DNA from: Acidimicrobiales bacterium
GTDB lineage: Bacteria; Actinomycetota; Acidimicrobiia; Acidimicrobiales; AC-9
Direction of reading: 5' to 3'
DNA length: 32,966 nt
NCBI GenBank assembly: GCA_036491125.1
Contig: DASXCO010000195.1
Coordinates: forward strand, 1 to 32,966
A program made the translations under genes and the position numbers. Positions 1 through 6,883 of this stretch are shown piece after piece. Each line of letters starts with the position of its first letter. The stretch's first letter is position 1. The notes beneath the pieces were generated by a model, which saw only the letters and a program-made list of their open reading frames with translations, was not told the origin of the DNA and ran no database searches.

Positions 1-2
1 TC

Positions 3-140
3 GACGGGAGACTGATGCTGCGCCAGACCGCCACCGGGTCCGAACCCGGGGCGCTGGGCCGGAGCCTGGCCCGCCACCTGCTCGACGATTGCGGCGGGCG
101 GGCCGTCCTCGACGACCTCGCCGGGGTGGGCGGGTCGTGA
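3..140 (+). CDS. hemC: Porphobilinogen deaminase, C-terminal end (partial)
   Basis: Only the last 45 codons are in the window; the 5' part lies upstream. The visible frame reads DGRLMLRQTATGSEP, then GALGRSLARHLLD, and ends at TGA 138-140. This resembles the small C-terminal domain of hydroxymethylbilane synthase, where a Gly-x-x-x-Ala-x-x-Leu helix and a short acidic/Gly tail close the protein. HemC joins four porphobilinogens into hydroxymethylbilane in the cytoplasm. Identity rests mainly on context: the next plus-strand metabolic gene encodes uroporphyrinogen-III synthase, which acts on the HemC product, followed by hemB and hemL. Without the dipyrromethane-Cys region the call stays inferential. 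Confidence 0.72.
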   Translation, partial: DGRLMLRQTATGSEPGALGRSLARHLLDDCGGRAVLDDLAGVGGS

Positions 141-158
141 CGGAACGAGTCCGCATGC

Positions 159-178
159 ACCCGACCTCAGTCGTGGGT
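159..178 (+). repeat. Left-end subterminal hairpin of the IS element
   Basis: ACCCGAC pairs with GTC..GGGT around a CTCA loop, leaving a two-base bulge (173-174) on the 3' arm. Imperfect, bulged hairpins near the ends are the sites recognised by Y1 HUH transposases. The core TCAGTCGTGGG is repeated at the right end (from 1684), which supports a paired left and right end. Confidence 0.6.
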
Positions 179-255
179 CGAGGTCTTTTCTGGTGCTGCG
201 GCGTAGCCGCCGATGGTTCTCGGTAGGTGTCACAGCCGGCTGGGAGACTGTGCTG

Positions 256-447
256 GTGGCGTACCGTTGGTCGAACAAGACCATGAACTCGGCGAAGCAC
301 CACATTGTCAGGTGCCGGAAGTACCGCCGCCGGGTGCTGGCTGGCCGAGTCGAGGCCCGCCTGAAGGAGATAATCGTGTCCACGGTGGGTGGCGCACCGC
401 TCGAAGTTGTCCGCCGCCATGCAAAGAACCAGAGGCTGGCGGCGTAG
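256..447 (+). pseudogene. tnpA: Relic IS200/IS605 Y1 transposase, internally deleted
   Basis: From a GTG at 256 the frame reads VAYRWSNKTMNSAKHHIV, then KYRRRVLAGRVEARLKEII, matching the N-terminal strand and first helix of IS200/IS605 TnpA. It then jumps directly to VSTVGGAPLEVV, which in the family lies near the C-terminus. About 80 codons are missing at the junction near 373-378, including the HUH metal-binding motif. The catalytic tyrosine position (family pattern Y-I-x-N-Q) reads His (CAT 418-420, HAKNQ). The frame ends early, after NQRLAA. A family member is about 130-155 residues; this one is about 63. The reading frame can be extended to a GTG at 193, but that part has no recognisable similarity. 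It should have no transposase activity. The stop at 445-447 is directly followed by the tnpB ATG. Confidence 0.85.
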
Positions 448-1662
448 ATGGCGCATCGCTACCGGCTTCACCCGAACGCATCCCAGGAGGAGATGCTGGT
501 CCGGCACTGTGGGGATGCCCGCACGGTTTGGAACGTGGCCCTCGAGCAGGAGAACTTCGGGCGTGAGCGTCGGGACGGGAGGTGGCGAACCAAGCCGGGA
601 CTGGCGGGTCGGCCCGGCGCGACGGCCCGCCAACGTCAGCTGGCCGAGGCCCGCCAGTGCTTCGGGTGGCTGGCGGAGGGGTCCTCGAGCGTGCAGCAGC
701 AGGCGTTGCGGGACTTCGATCAGGCTTTGCGGAACTGGTCCGGGGGCACCCACGGTCGCCCGTGTTGGCGTAAGAGAGGCGTCAACGAGGGTTTCTGTGT
801 GCGCGATGTGCACGTGGAACGACTGAACCGGCGGTGGGCGACGATCGCGGTGCCCAAGTGCAGCCCGGTCCGTTTCCGCCTGTCTCGGCCGCTGCCCCCA
901 GGCCATGGGATGGCCCGGATCACCCTCGATCGGACGGGCCGCTGGCACGTCAGCTTCTCCGCCTGCCAACCGACCCTCGTTCGGGAACCAACGGGTAGGA
1001 AGGTCGGTCTCGACGCCGGCGTGGTTGCCACCCTCAGCACCTCCGATGGCGAGCACCTGCACGTGCCAAGCCTGCGGCCCGGTGAGACCCAACGGCTCCG
1101 CCGCCTCCAGCGCAAGCTCGCCCGCCAGCAGCGTGGCTCGCAACGACGCCAGCGAACCAAGCGGGCTATCACCCGGTTGAGAGCCCGGGAGGCCGACCGA
1201 CGGCGAGATTTCGTCGAGCAGACCACGACTGCGGTGGTGCGCGGCTTCGATCTCATTGCCATCGAGGACCTGGCCGTCAAGAACATGGTTCGTTCCGCCA
1301 AGGGCACCATCGAGCAGCCCGGAACTAACGTCGCCCGGAAGCGAGGACTGAATCGGGCGATCTCGGCCCAGTGCTGGGCGATGATTCGTCGCCGCTTGGA
1401 GGACAAGGCCGCCACCTGCGACGTGAAGGTGGTGCCGGTCGACCCCAAGCACACATCGCAGCGGTGCGCCGCCTGTGGGCATCTCTGCCCCGGAAACCGT
1501 GAGAGCCAAGCGGTGTTCCGGTGCAATGCCTGCGGTCATGACGCCAACGCCGATGTGAACGCAGCCAGAAACATTCTTGCCGCCGGGCTGGCGGTCACAG
1601 CGCGTGGAGGAACATCCCACCAGGGACCCAGCGAAACGCGAACCCGACCGGTCGCCGCATGA
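448..1662 (+). CDS. tnpB: TnpB, RNA-guided RuvC-like nuclease of the IS605 family
   Basis: The protein has 404 residues, a normal TnpB length. The N-terminus (MAHRYRLHPNASQEEML) is the usual TnpB start and fixes the ATG at 448. The RuvC active site is complete: D189 in VGLDAG, E273 in IAIEDL and D369 in NADVNAA. The zinc finger between the last two motifs has C340-x2-C343 and C359-x2-C362. A basic, Arg-rich helical stretch (about 215-255) lies between RuvC motifs I and II. Family knowledge: TnpB is the ancestor of Cas12 and uses an RNA from the element's right end to cut DNA next to a short target-adjacent motif, promoting element retention. No disruption is visible although the neighbouring tnpA is dead, so it may be functional and mobilised in trans, or simply recently stranded. 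It is transcribed in the same direction as the heme operon. Confidence 0.93.
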   Translation: MAHRYRLHPNASQEEMLVRHCGDARTVWNVALEQENFGRERRDGRWRTKPGLAGRPGATARQRQLAEARQCFGWLAEGSSSVQQQALRDFDQALRNWSGGTHGRPCWRKRGVNEGFCVRDVHVERLNRRWATIAVPKCSPVRFRLSRPLPPGHGMARITLDRTGRWHVSFSACQPTLVREPTGRKVGLDAGVVATLSTSDGEHLHVPSLRPGETQRLRRLQRKLARQQRGSQRRQRTKRAITRLRAREADRRRDFVEQTTTAVVRGFDLIAIEDLAVKNMVRSAKGTIEQPGTNVARKRGLNRAISAQCWAMIRRRLEDKAATCDVKVVPVDPKHTSQRCAACGHLCPGNRESQAVFRCNACGHDANADVNAARNILAAGLAVTARGGTSHQGPSETRTRPVAA

Positions 1663-1673
1663 GCGCCCGGGAA

Positions 1674-1695
1674 TCTCACGACTTCAGTCGTGGGA
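1674..1695 (+). repeat. Right-end hairpin of the IS element
   Basis: TCTCACGAC pairs with GTCGTGGGA (nine pairs, one G-T) around the loop TTCA. It is followed by GGGACGTCAA, a typical right-end tail of IS200/IS605 elements. The loop and 3' arm share TCAGTCGTGGG with the left-end hairpin. Confidence 0.75.
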
Positions 1696-1698
1696 GGG
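1692..1698 (+). promoter_or_regulatory. Shine-Dalgarno of cobA-hemD contributed by the IS right end
   Basis: GGGAGGG lies 8 nt before the GTG at 1707. It is part of the conserved IS right-end tail, and its first three bases belong to the hairpin stem. This is the only good ribosome-binding site for the downstream gene and supports the GTG 1707 start over an ATG at 1659. Confidence 0.55.
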
Positions 1699-1706
1699 AC
1701 GTCAAC

Positions 1707-3203
1707 GTGTACCTCGTGGGTGCCGGACCCGGCGATCCCGGTCTGATCACCATAAAGGGTGCCGAGGTGCTGGGCCGAGCCGACGTGGTCGTCCACGATC
1801 GGTTGGCCGAGCGGTCGCTCCTCGACCTCGCCCCCGCCGGGGCGGAGCGGATCGACGTGGGTAAGAGCCCCGGCGATCCCGTCCACCAGGACGAGATCAA
1901 CGGTCTGCTCGTGGCGCACGGCCGCGCCGGACGCCGCGTGGTGCGGCTCAAGGGGGGCGACCCGTTCGTCTTCGGCCGGGGCGGTGAGGAGGCGGAGGCC
2001 CTGGCGGCAGCGGGCGTTGACTTCGAAGTGGTCCCCGGTGTGACCGCCGCGGTGGCCGTTCCCGCCTACGCGGGTGTCCCGGTGACCCATCGTGGGCTCT
2101 CGACCTCCTTCACGGTGGTGACCGGCCACAGTCGCCAGGCCCTCGACGCCGAGGTCGACTGGGACGCCCTGGCCCGAGTGGGCGGGACCATCGTCGTGTT
2201 GATGGGTGTCGCCCACCGGGACGAGATCGTCCGGCGGCTCATCGCCGCCGGCCGCCCGCCTACCACGCCAGTGGCCGCGGTCGGTTGGGGCACGCGACCG
2301 AGCCAGCGCACCGTGCGCACGACGCTCGCCGGTCTGCCCGCCGCCGATCTGGAACCGCCCGTCACCATGGTGATCGGTCCGGTCGCCCGGCTGGACCTGG
2401 CCTGGTTCGAGCGCCGGCCCCTCTTCGGGTGGACGGTCGTCGTGACGCGGGCCCGATCCCAGGCTTCCACCCTCGTCGATCGCCTGCGTTCGGTGGGCGC
2501 CGGGACCGTCGAGCTGCCGGTCATCTCGGTGACGACGGCGGCCGACGGAGGGGCGTCGCTGGGATCCGCCGCCGAGCGGCTCGACCGCTACGAGTGGGTG
2601 GTCTTCACCTCGGCCAATGCCGTGGAGGCCCTGATGGGCCTCGTGCGCGACGCCAGGGCCTTCGGGTCGGCGCGCGTCGCCGCCATCGGCACCGGTACGG
2701 CGGAGGCGCTCGGCCGGTGGCGCCTGGTCGCCGATCTCGTGCCCGAGCGCTTCGTCGCCGAAGGGCTCCTGGATGTCTTCCCCGACCGGCCCCCCGCCGA
2801 CGCTGCTTCTTCGGCCTCGGGGGCGGGGGGGCGGGTGCTCCTGCCCCGGGCGGCCGAGGCTCGCGACGTGCTCCCCAAGGGGCTGCGGGCCAAGGGCTGG
2901 CAGGTCGACGTGGTCGAGGCGTACCGCACCGAGCGGATGCGGCCCTCGGGGGAAGCCCTGGCTGCGGTGCGCTCGGCCCAGGTCGTCACGTTCACGTCGT
3001 CGTCGACGGTGAGGGGATTCCTCGAGGTCGTGGACCGCGGCGACGTGCCCCCTGTGGTCGCCTGCATCGGGCCGGTTACCGCGGACACGGCGAGGTCGCT
3101 TGGACTGCAGGTGGACGTCGTCGCCGCCACGCACACCGTCGAGGGGCTGGTCGACGCGCTGGCAAAGGCCCGCCGTGCAACTGGCGGCAAAGGCCCGCCC
3201 TAG
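1707..3203 (+). CDS. cobA-hemD: Uroporphyrinogen-III C-methyltransferase / uroporphyrinogen-III synthase fusion
   Basis: This is a 498-residue two-domain enzyme. Residues 1-235 are the SAM-dependent uroporphyrinogen methyltransferase (CobA/CysG type), with VGAGPGDPGL at 4-13, RLKGGDPFVFGRG at 80-92 and VVPGVTAA at 108-115. Residues about 240-490 are uroporphyrinogen-III synthase (HemD), seen as GWTVVVTRAR, ELPVISV, VVFTSANAV and VTFTSSSTVRGF. HemD cyclises hydroxymethylbilane to uroporphyrinogen III; CobA methylates it toward precorrin-2 for siroheme or cobalamin. I chose GTG 1707 because family members start directly with x-VYLVGAGPGDP and an SD lies 8 nt upstream. An in-frame ATG at 1659 overlaps the tnpB stop (ATGA), but it would add 16 residues encoded by the IS right end. 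hemB follows after 9 nt. Fusions of these two domains are common in Actinomycetota and Firmicutes. Confidence 0.95.
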   Translation: MYLVGAGPGDPGLITIKGAEVLGRADVVVHDRLAERSLLDLAPAGAERIDVGKSPGDPVHQDEINGLLVAHGRAGRRVVRLKGGDPFVFGRGGEEAEALAAAGVDFEVVPGVTAAVAVPAYAGVPVTHRGLSTSFTVVTGHSRQALDAEVDWDALARVGGTIVVLMGVAHRDEIVRRLIAAGRPPTTPVAAVGWGTRPSQRTVRTTLAGLPAADLEPPVTMVIGPVARLDLAWFERRPLFGWTVVVTRARSQASTLVDRLRSVGAGTVELPVISVTTAADGGASLGSAAERLDRYEWVVFTSANAVEALMGLVRDARAFGSARVAAIGTGTAEALGRWRLVADLVPERFVAEGLLDVFPDRPPADAASSASGAGGRVLLPRAAEARDVLPKGLRAKGWQVDVVEAYRTERMRPSGEALAAVRSAQVVTFTSSSTVRGFLEVVDRGDVPPVVACIGPVTADTARSLGLQVDVVAATHTVEGLVDALAKARRATGGKGPP

Positions 3204-3206
3204 GCT
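3201..3206 (+). promoter_or_regulatory. Candidate -10 box (TAGGCT) giving a leaderless hemB transcript
   Basis: TAGGCT fits the actinobacterial TANNNT -10 pattern and lies 6 nt before the hemB GTG, so transcription would begin at or next to the start codon. The box overlaps the cobA-hemD stop TAG (3201-3203). No convincing -35 is visible, and read-through from the upstream operon is also expected. Confidence 0.35.
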
Positions 3207-3212
3207 GAGGAC

Positions 3213-4196
3213 GTGAGCTTTCCCGCCCGCCGACTGCGCCGGCTCCGGCGCCTGCCGACGCTGCGGCGCATGGTCGCGGAGACCCGGGTGTCGGTCGATG
3301 ACCTGGTGGCGCCGCTGTTCGTCCGCCAGGGCATCGACGAGCCCCAGCCGGTGGCGTCGCTGCCCGGCGTCGTCCAGCACACCACCGCCTCACTGGTGAA
3401 AGAGGCCCGCCGACTGAGCTCCTTCGGGGTGCCCGCCATCGTGCTGTTCGGCCTGCCGGCGGCCAAGGACCCCATCGGCTCCGAGGCATGGAACCCCGAT
3501 GGCGTCACCCAGGTGGCCCTGCGGGAGCTTCGCCACGAGCTGGGCGACGCCATGGTGCTCGTGGCCGACCTCTGCCTCGACGAGTACACCGACCATGGCC
3601 ACTGCGGGGTGCTGACGGCGTCGGGGACGGTGGACAACGACGCCACGCTCGAGCTCTACGGGCGGGTGGCGGTGGCCCAGGCCGATGCCGGTGCGGACGT
3701 GGTGGCACCGAGCGGGATGATGGACGGCCAGGTGGGCGCCATCCGCGCCGCGCTGGACCACAGCGGCCGGCCCGAGCTCGCCGTCCTGGCCTACGCGGCC
3801 AAGTACGCATCGGCGCTGTACGGGCCCTTCCGCGACGCCGTCGACGTGGCCATCGCCGACGGCGGGGACCGCCGGGATTACCAGCAGGACCCGCCCAACC
3901 GACGCGAAGCGCTGGCCGAGGTGGCCCTCGACATCGCCGAGGGCGCCGACATGGTCATGGTCAAGCCTGCCCTGGCCTACCTCGACGTGATCGCCGCCGT
4001 GCGGGCGAAGTTCGACGTCCCCGTTGCGGCGTACCACGTCAGCGGCGAGTACGCCATGGTCAAGGCGGCGAGCGAGCGGGGCTGGATCGACGGCGCGGCG
4101 GTGGCCCTCGAGCACGTTGGCGCCATCAAGCGGGCCGGGGCCGACCTCATCCTCACCTATTTCGCATCCGAGCTGGCCGAGACGCTCGGAAGTTGA
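3213..4196 (+). CDS. hemB: Delta-aminolevulinic acid dehydratase (porphobilinogen synthase)
   Basis: The protein has 327 residues, normal for the family. HemB condenses two 5-aminolevulinates into porphobilinogen in the cytoplasm. Both Schiff-base lysines are visible: K197 in AYAAKYASALYGPFRDA and K251 in MVMVKPALAYLD. The metal-site loop reads DLCLDEYTDHGHCGVL with C121, D123 and C131. Compared with the zinc type (three Cys), the middle Cys is Asp, a mixed site seen in other actinobacterial enzymes. The C-terminal VSGEYAM motif is present. The start is GTG 3213, with no strong SD but a -10-like box 6 nt upstream. The stop overlaps the hemL ATG by one base (TGATG), so the two are translationally coupled. 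HemB is encoded after the enzyme acting later in the pathway, a common actinobacterial order. Confidence 0.97.
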   Translation: MSFPARRLRRLRRLPTLRRMVAETRVSVDDLVAPLFVRQGIDEPQPVASLPGVVQHTTASLVKEARRLSSFGVPAIVLFGLPAAKDPIGSEAWNPDGVTQVALRELRHELGDAMVLVADLCLDEYTDHGHCGVLTASGTVDNDATLELYGRVAVAQADAGADVVAPSGMMDGQVGAIRAALDHSGRPELAVLAYAAKYASALYGPFRDAVDVAIADGGDRRDYQQDPPNRREALAEVALDIAEGADMVMVKPALAYLDVIAAVRAKFDVPVAAYHVSGEYAMVKAASERGWIDGAAVALEHVGAIKRAGADLILTYFASELAETLGS

Positions 4197-5491
4197 TGCT
4201 CGAGGCGCGCGCCCAGGCCCCGACCAACGTCGAGCTGTACGAGCGAGCGTGCCGGGTGCTGCCGGGTGGGGTCGACTCGCCCGTGCGCGCGTTCAAGGCC
4301 GTCGGAGGCGTGCCGTACTTCGTCGACCGGGCCGACGGCGCCTATGTATGGGACGTCGAGGGCCGGCGCTACGTCGACTACGTCCAGTCGTACGGCGCAT
4401 CCATCCTTGGCCACGCCCACCCCGCCATCGTCGACGCCGTCCAGCGGGCGGCCGGTCGGGGCACCTCGTACGGCGCCCCCACCGAAGGCGAGGTGCTCAT
4501 GGCCGAGGTCATCCGCGACCGGGTGCCCGGCTGTGAGCTGGTCCGGCTCACCTCGAGCGGGACCGAGGCGACCATGAGCGCGCTGCGGGTGGCGCGAGGC
4601 GCCACGGGACGGTCGCGGGTGGTCAAGTTCGCCGGCTGCTATCACGGACACAGCGACAGCCTCCTGGCCGGCGGGGGCAGCGGGGTGGCGACCCTCGGAC
4701 TCCCCGACTCCGCCGGGGTGCCGCCGGGGGCGGTCGCCGACACCATCGTCGTCCCCTACAACCAGGTGCCGGCGATCGGATCGGACGTGGCCTGTGTCAT
4801 CGTCGAGCCCGTCGCCGCCAACATGGGCCTGGTTCCGCCGGCGCCGGGATTCCTCGAGGGGCTGCGCAAGGCGTGCGACGACGCCGGGGCGGTCCTGATC
4901 TTCGACGAGGTCATCACCGGCTTTCGGGTGGCCAGCGGGGGCGTGACCGAGACGAGCGGCGTGGTCCCCGATCTGTGGTGCTTCGGAAAGGTGATCGGCG
5001 GCGGGCTGCCAGTGGGGGCGTTCGGGGGCCGACGCCCGATCATGGAGCAGCTCGCCCCCCTCGGCCCCGTGTACCAGGCCGGCACGCTGGCCGGGAACCC
5101 GCTGGCGACCACGGCCGGCCTGGCCGCCCTCGAGCTGCTGACGCCGGCCGCCTACGACGCCCTCTCCGAGCGGGTCGCTCGCTTCGCCGCAGCCCTCGCT
5201 CGAGCCCTCGAGGAGGCTGGCGTCGCAGCGCAGGTTCCGGTTGTGGGACCGCTCATGGGGCTGTTCTTCGGCGCCGAGCCGGTGACCGATTACGAGGGGG
5301 CGCAGGCGTCGGCTGCGGGTGGACAGTACGCCGCCTTCTTCCACGCCATGCTGACGCGGGGGGTGACCTTGGCTCCTGGGCCCTACGAGGCCATCTTCCC
5401 CAGCCTCGCCCACACCGAGGCGGACCTGGCCCGCACGGTGGAGGCTGCAGCGGAGGCCGCAGCCGAGCTGGCCGGCGCTTCGCGTCCTTGA
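4196..5491 (+). CDS. hemL: Glutamate-1-semialdehyde 2,1-aminomutase
   Basis: The protein has 431 residues, typical length. It is a PLP enzyme of aminotransferase class III that converts glutamate-1-semialdehyde to 5-aminolevulinate, the last step of the C5 route. Visible motifs are VLPGGVDSPVRAF near the start, the phosphate-binding SSGTEATMSALR at 120-131, YHGHSDSLL at 149-157, FDEVITGFR with D237 that contacts the pyridine nitrogen, and CFGKVIGGGLPVGAFGG with the PLP lysine K265. The ATG overlaps the hemB stop by one base. It is the last gene of the heme operon; the convergent reductase gene ends only 5 nt downstream, so termination must be shared or occur inside the convergent gene. Its presence implies the organism uses the tRNA-Glu (C5) pathway. 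Confidence 0.97.
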   Translation: MLEARAQAPTNVELYERACRVLPGGVDSPVRAFKAVGGVPYFVDRADGAYVWDVEGRRYVDYVQSYGASILGHAHPAIVDAVQRAAGRGTSYGAPTEGEVLMAEVIRDRVPGCELVRLTSSGTEATMSALRVARGATGRSRVVKFAGCYHGHSDSLLAGGGSGVATLGLPDSAGVPPGAVADTIVVPYNQVPAIGSDVACVIVEPVAANMGLVPPAPGFLEGLRKACDDAGAVLIFDEVITGFRVASGGVTETSGVVPDLWCFGKVIGGGLPVGAFGGRRPIMEQLAPLGPVYQAGTLAGNPLATTAGLAALELLTPAAYDALSERVARFAAALARALEEAGVAAQVPVVGPLMGLFFGAEPVTDYEGAQASAAGGQYAAFFHAMLTRGVTLAPGPYEAIFPSLAHTEADLARTVEAAAEAAAELAGASRP

Positions 5492-5496
5492 GGGAG

Positions 5497-6747
5497 CTAT
5501 GCCCTACGGGCGAGCGCCGCCACCGCCCGATAGGCGGCCTCGGCGGGACCCAGCTCGTCGGGGCGCAGCAGGTTGGCCATGATGCGCAGCACCCACTCCA
5601 TGAGGGTGCGGCTGTGCATGCCCGTGCCCACCAGCGCCCGCATCAGCTGGGGTCGCCCGATGATCTGCACGAAAGCCTGCGCCACCCGGTAGTAGAGCCC
5701 GTAGCGGTGCTCGAGGGCCGACTCGTAACTGCCGAGGGCGCCGCCATCGCCGGTGGCGAGGGCCTGGCCGACAGCGGCGGCGGCGAGCCGCCCCGTCTCG
5801 TAGGCGTAGGCGATGCCCTCACCGTTGAACGGGTTGATCGCTCCCGCCGCGTCCCCCACGACCAGGTAGCCGGGGCCCGAACGGGGACCGACGGAGAGGC
5901 CCATCGGCAGCCGTCCACCGGTGGGGGCCCCGCAGGACGTCGCCCGTGAGAGCTCCCAGGAGCGGGGAGCGGTGTCGACGAAGGCCGCCAGGAGCTCGGT
6001 GGTGTTCACGCCCGCCCAGCGGTCGGAGGTGGAGAGCAGCCCGACCCCCACGTTCACCCGTCCGTCGCCCAGCGGGAAGATCCAGCCGTATCCGGGCAGG
6101 ACCTGACCCTCCCGATCGTGCACGTCGAGGTGGGATTCGATCCAGGGCTCGTCGTGGCGGGGTGAGCGGTAGTAGCCGCGGAGCGCCATGCCGAGAGCGA
6201 GGGCGCGATCCCGGCTCGCGCCCAGCGCCCGCCCGAACCGGGAGTTGGCGCCGTCCGACACGACGACGTAGCGGGCCCTGATCTCGTCGGCGGCGCCACC
6301 GTCGCTGCCGGCCACGACGGCGCCCCGGACGCGGCCGTCTTCGAGCACCGGCGCCGTGGCCACCGTTGACTGCCGGAGATCAGCGCCGACCTTCTGGGCT
6401 CGCTCGGCCACGACCTGGTCGAGGTCGCGCCGGGTCACCACGTAGCCGTGCGTCGGGAGGTCGGGGTGATCGGGCCACCCCAGCTCCAGCTCCCGGCCGA
6501 AGGCGACGGCCCTGAGGCCGTCATAGCGATGGAAGCTGGCCAGCTCCTCGGCCAGGCCCATGTCCTCGAGCTGGCGTACGGAGCGGGGGGTGAGGCCATC
6601 TCCGCACGTCTTCTCCCTCGGGAAGCGCTTGCGCTCGAGCAGCACCACGTCGTAACCGGCATCGGCCAGCCAATAGGCGCACGCCGAGCCCGAGGGACCA
6701 GCTCCCACCACCAGGACGTCGTGGGCATGATCGACTGAGGTGCTCAT
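5497..6747 (-). CDS. Geranylgeranyl reductase family FAD-dependent oxidoreductase, likely menaquinone reductase
   Basis: The protein has 416 residues from the ATG at 6747. It begins with a Rossmann FAD motif, VLVVGAGPSGSACAYWLADAG (GxGxxG at 15-20, split by the Ala/Pro), then ERKRFPREKTCGDGLTPRS, the CGDGL signature of this family. The second FAD motif GDAAGAINPFNGEGI is at 298-312. The family hydrogenates isoprenoid chains: geranylgeranyl lipids in archaea and plants, and the menaquinone tail (MenJ) in mycobacteria. Next to a complex I operon, a role in making partly saturated menaquinone for the respiratory chain is plausible; this is inference. It is divergent from nuoA with about 136 nt between starts. 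TAGAGT lies 7 nt before its ATG, suggesting a leaderless transcript. A longer N-terminus is open to 6831 but would run into the nuo promoter region. Confidence 0.85.
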   Translation of the reverse strand: MSTSVDHAHDVLVVGAGPSGSACAYWLADAGYDVVLLERKRFPREKTCGDGLTPRSVRQLEDMGLAEELASFHRYDGLRAVAFGRELELGWPDHPDLPTHGYVVTRRDLDQVVAERAQKVGADLRQSTVATAPVLEDGRVRGAVVAGSDGGAADEIRARYVVVSDGANSRFGRALGASRDRALALGMALRGYYRSPRHDEPWIESHLDVHDREGQVLPGYGWIFPLGDGRVNVGVGLLSTSDRWAGVNTTELLAAFVDTAPRSWELSRATSCGAPTGGRLPMGLSVGPRSGPGYLVVGDAAGAINPFNGEGIAYAYETGRLAAAAVGQALATGDGGALGSYESALEHRYGLYYRVAQAFVQIIGRPQLMRALVGTGMHSRTLMEWVLRIMANLLRPDELGPAEAAYRAVAALARRA

Positions 6748-6754
6748 CAGGACG

Positions 6755-6760
6755 ACTCTA
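6755..6760 (-). promoter_or_regulatory. Candidate -10 box (TAGAGT) for the reductase gene
   Basis: Read on the minus strand, TAGAGT lies 7 nt upstream of the ATG at 6747 and no SD is visible. This matches the TANNNT-N6-10-start pattern seen at several other genes in the window. No clear -35. Confidence 0.35.
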
Positions 6761-6802
6761 CGACGGCCGACCGCAGGGGCGCCGCCGGGGGGCGGCGCCG
6801 AT

Positions 6803-6832
6803 CTGACCGCCTTCGAGGGGCCGTGGTACAAA
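6803..6832 (+). promoter_or_regulatory. Candidate promoter of the nuo operon
   Basis: CTGACC (6803-6808) and TACAAA (6827-6832) are separated by 18 nt, each matching four of six consensus bases of a housekeeping promoter. Transcription would begin around 6840, leaving a leader of about 45 nt with the G-rich SD AGGGGGG about 10 nt before the nuoA ATG. This is the only sizeable non-coding gap upstream of the operon. Confidence 0.35.
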
Positions 6833-6883
6833 GGCGCCGAGGTCCGACGATATGGCCCTCGCCACCAGGGGGGCGACCCACCG

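Larger units (their letters stand above)
141..1705 (+). mobile_element. IS200/IS605-type element, TnpA-defective, TnpB-intact
   Basis: The element lies between hemC and cobA-hemD. It contains a relic tnpA and an intact tnpB with subterminal hairpins at both ends. The left-end hairpin (159-178) and right-end hairpin (1674-1695) share the core TCAGTCGTGGG, as expected for single-strand transposons of this family. The right end finishes GGGAGGGACGTCAA, similar to known IS605-group right ends terminating in TCAA, which puts the right boundary at about 1705. The left boundary is not resolved; it lies between the hemC stop (140) and the hairpin (159). There are no terminal inverted repeats or target duplications, as expected for Y1-transposase elements. 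Confidence 0.8.
1560..1705 (+). ncRNA. Predicted omega RNA (reRNA) scaffold at the TnpB right end
   Basis: In IS605-group elements the guide RNA covers the 3' part of tnpB and the right end, and its guide is the sequence just outside the element. Here the corresponding interval ends with the right-end hairpin and GACGTCAA at 1705. The 5' limit is a guess from typical lengths. If correct, the 16-20 nt guide would begin at 1706, i.e. the first codons of cobA-hemD. No RNA data are available. Confidence 0.4.

Noticed and set aside
193-255. Upstream extension of the tnpA relic from a GTG at 193
   Set aside because: These 21 codons have no similarity to TnpA and lie in the left-end region of the element; the relic is better begun at 256.
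1536-3380. Long antisense open frames (e.g. 614 codons on the minus strand over cobA-hemD, and others across hemL, nuoF, nuoG and nuoL)
   Set aside because: They mirror the codon bias of GC-rich genes on the plus strand, have no recognisable domains and overlap clear genes throughout.
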